From assembly GCA_030019105.1 (NCBI GenBank), contig JASEGY010000201.1:1-5498 (forward strand): a stretch of 5,498 nucleotides of DNA. Reading direction: 5' to 3'. The notes under the pieces were generated by a model. It made no database searches and had not been told where the DNA came from. It saw only the letters and a list, made by a program, of their open reading frames with translations. Both the position numbers and the translations under genes were made by a program. Positions 3,829-5,498 of the stretch are shown here, in pieces (the first letter of the stretch is position 1; the number at the start of each line of letters is the position of its first letter). This DNA comes from a bacterium (lineage in GTDB: Bacteria > UBA9089 > JASEGY01).

Positions 3829-5498
3829 ATGTACGCTCCAGAATATCTTCGTCATCTTACTAAGCAAAAACTGTACGCAGATGGACCCTCTGTGTCCAAT
3901 CCACGCCCTTATTCCTCAGAGTCGCCTTCCTTTGGCCTCATTCTAAATCAACTTCTATTTACGCCTTTCCCACAGACTGAAAAAATTACTCATAATTTAG
4001 GGGAATTACTGCGAACAGCAGGAGAAGACCGCAGCTATTCTCTTGAACTGCTTTCAGATACCCTCCGGATATTGGGGGCTAAAAATATCACCCCTCAAGA
4101 ATTATTGGGTGATGTCCCTTTTTTTACGCCGGAGAAGAAAATAAGACAGCCACATCCCTGGAATTTCCACATTCGAATCCTGCCTAAACCAAGAAATCAA
4201 AGAGAAAAAACCCTGGAATTTATAAAGAAGATGGTAGAAGATCTTTCCGAGTTGGAAAGAGATATTTCTTCTGCCAGGCCTGAGGTATCCGGAATCCTTA
4301 GTGATATTAAATTCATCGTCAGGAAGGAAGAATTTAAGTTCTTGCCGAATAAGGTCACTAAGCTGAAAAAGGTAATTGAGGCCTCTTCAGGATTAGAGGA
4401 TAAATTCATTGTTTCCCCTCTATTGAATCAGAATTTGGCTGATATCGAGCCATTACTGGAAATAACTAAAAGTATTAATGTGGAGGAGGGAAGACTGAGT
4501 GAAGAGTTTGGGAAATTAAAGAAGGGACAAGCTGTTCCTTTGCTAAAGATAGAGGAATCGCTTGCTCAAATATCTAAGTTGGATGATGAACTGGAGCAGA
4601 AAATAAATGAAATCTCAGGGCAGACTGGGATTAAAAATCCTATTTTCCGAGAGCCTTTTCTTGATTTAATTAATAAAAGGAAAGATTTGAGGGAATTATT
4701 GGCTCAAAAAATAAATAATTTAGATAAGGCTCCAATAGAAAAGCAAAAAGATGCGACATTCCTGCACATTCTAAAGGAAGGAGTAGAAGAAGTAATTAAT
4801 TTGGCGACAGGGTTGCTTGAAAAAATAATCCCACTCCAAAAATCAGCTAATCCTAATCAGGAGGGAAGCCGGCAGATAGAAAGGCTTGATGAAAGTGTAG
4901 AGCCGGTATTGACTCTGGTTCAAGAGATAAGGGGATTAAATCAAGAAATTATTCGAAAGTTGGAAGGGATAGGGGAATACCTTGAGATAAAGAAAGATAT
5001 GGGTAACCTGGACGCCAGGCTGGAGGAACTGGCAAAGTTAAGCCTGAAGCTAAATTATTATACAAATATAAGTTATAGAAGCAAAGGAATCCCTGATAAA
5101 ACTACACAAAGTAAAACAGCAATTGATTTGGTTGAGGTTGAAAGAGGAGAGAAGAAGCGTCCGGAAAGGTTGAGGGAAAAAGCAACTGCTACGGGCCTAT
5201 CCGAAAAGAAGGCCGGCATCCTTGAAGCTGATCCGGCAGCAAGTGAAGAAATGGAATGTAGCCAGGAATTTGGCGATTGTATTTACCTATCGGATCAGCA
5301 ATTGCCAAAATTAGGTAAAGTCGAGGTTGAAGGATCAAAGGTTGAGGAAGAAGGTAAGGAGATAGTTGAGGATAGGGAGATTGAGATTAAAGGAGGCAAG
5401 GTTGAAGAAGCAGGCGATAAGGTAGTTGCGGCTACAAAGGTCAAGGTTGAAGAAGCAGGCGATAAGGTAGTTGCGGCTACAAAGGTCAAGGTTGAAGA
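3829..5498 (+). CDS. Partial long charged helical protein in the fliK position, putative flagellar hook-length control protein
   Basis: The frame is open from an ATG at 3829 to the right edge (556 full codons) with no stop, so the C-terminus is missing. An in-frame TGA at 3814 and the Shine-Dalgarno GAGGT (3815-3819, 9 nt before the ATG) fix the start. No signal peptide or membrane helix is seen. Residues 1-50 are polar with a hydrophobic patch (FGLILNQLLF, 35-44), and 50-125 are mixed. Residues 125-410 are mostly charged helix with probable coiled coils, and 410-500 are linker-like with the only two cysteines I see (477, 484). From about 497 on come Lys/Val/Glu repeats. FliK, the secreted ruler that sets hook length and switches export specificity, follows ylxF in Bacillus and is often long, repetitive and poorly conserved. 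Its diagnostic C-terminal domain would lie outside this window. The gene is real; the FliK assignment is about even odds. The composition is more AT-rich than fliI. Confidence 0.85.
   Translation, partial: MYAPEYLRHLTKQKLYADGPSVSNPRPYSSESPSFGLILNQLLFTPFPQTEKITHNLGELLRTAGEDRSYSLELLSDTLRILGAKNITPQELLGDVPFFTPEKKIRQPHPWNFHIRILPKPRNQREKTLEFIKKMVEDLSELERDISSARPEVSGILSDIKFIVRKEEFKFLPNKVTKLKKVIEASSGLEDKFIVSPLLNQNLADIEPLLEITKSINVEEGRLSEEFGKLKKGQAVPLLKIEESLAQISKLDDELEQKINEISGQTGIKNPIFREPFLDLINKRKDLRELLAQKINNLDKAPIEKQKDATFLHILKEGVEEVINLATGLLEKIIPLQKSANPNQEGSRQIERLDESVEPVLTLVQEIRGLNQEIIRKLEGIGEYLEIKKDMGNLDARLEELAKLSLKLNYYTNISYRSKGIPDKTTQSKTAIDLVEVERGEKKRPERLREKATATGLSEKKAGILEADPAASEEMECSQEFGDCIYLSDQQLPKLGKVEVEGSKVEEEGKEIVEDREIEIKGGKVEEAGDKVVAATKVKVEEAGDKVVAATKVKVE
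5398..5498 (+). repeat. In-frame 45-bp tandem repeat encoding KVEEAGDKVVAATKV
   Basis: Two identical 45-bp copies (5398-5442 and 5443-5487) are followed by the first 11 bases of a third that is cut by the window edge. Each copy encodes KVEEAGDKVVAATKV (residues 524-538, 539-553 and from 554). A degenerate earlier copy, KVEEEGKEIVEDREI, lies at 5338-5382, separated by a 15-bp insert. Exact identity at the DNA level, including third codon positions, points to recent duplication. The total copy number cannot be known from this window. Confidence 0.95.

Noticed and set aside
5295..5489. Minus-strand frame with Thr/Ser/Ala repeats
   Set aside because: It is the antisense shadow of the 45-bp repeats in the fliK-like gene.

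Overview
The window is a piece of a bacterial flagellar gene cluster. All recognisable genes are on the + strand. The order is fliI (231-1550), fliJ (1918-2361), a soluble lytic transglycosylase (2419-2967), a MotE/YlxF-family membrane protein (2967-3560), and a long open frame that runs off the right edge (3829 to beyond 5498) and sits where fliK is expected. Bacillus and its relatives have fliH-fliI-fliJ-ylxF-fliK, so this is the same backbone with a peptidoglycan lyase inserted between fliJ and ylxF. The organism cannot be named from the sequence. The mixed GC content (fliI richer, the last gene AT-rich with many AAA, ATA and AGG codons) and the simple-repeat arrays in the intergenic gaps suggest to me an uncultivated bacterium rather than a classic model lineage; this is a weak inference.

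Region by region: 1-230 holds a 7-bp repeat with a hairpin, then a 9-bp GTCCTTTNN-type array, then the fliI translation start. The gap 1551-1917 is nearly all repeats: a 36-bp tandem unit, a GTCCACANA 9-bp array, and a second GTCCTTTNN-type array leading into the fliJ start. The gap 2362-2418 is plain. The transglycosylase and ylxF overlap by one base (TAATG). The gap 3561-3828 holds a probable rho-independent terminator, a strong inverted repeat built of 7- and 8-bp units, and the ribosome binding site of the last gene. The last gene ends in the window with perfect in-frame 45-bp repeats.

How the genes work together: FliI is the ATPase of the flagellar type III export apparatus and FliJ is its coiled-coil stalk and chaperone-escort subunit. 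The transglycosylase probably opens peptidoglycan for the rod or stator. The YlxF/MotE protein is a membrane-anchored coiled coil with a small FliG/MgtE-like helical domain. The last gene may be the FliK hook-length ruler, although its diagnostic C-terminal domain lies outside the window.

The most interesting signal is not a gene. fliI and fliJ, and no other gene here, are preceded by the same composite element: a 9-bp GTCC array, a conserved linker (GGTAAATT(T)GGTTTGG then TTGCG), and a 15-nt hairpin whose loop and 3' arm carry the Shine-Dalgarno sequence, ending exactly 3 nt before the ATG. The two hairpins differ by a compensatory G-C to A-U change. A dispersed repeat family thus appears to supply, and perhaps control, translation starts of flagellar genes.
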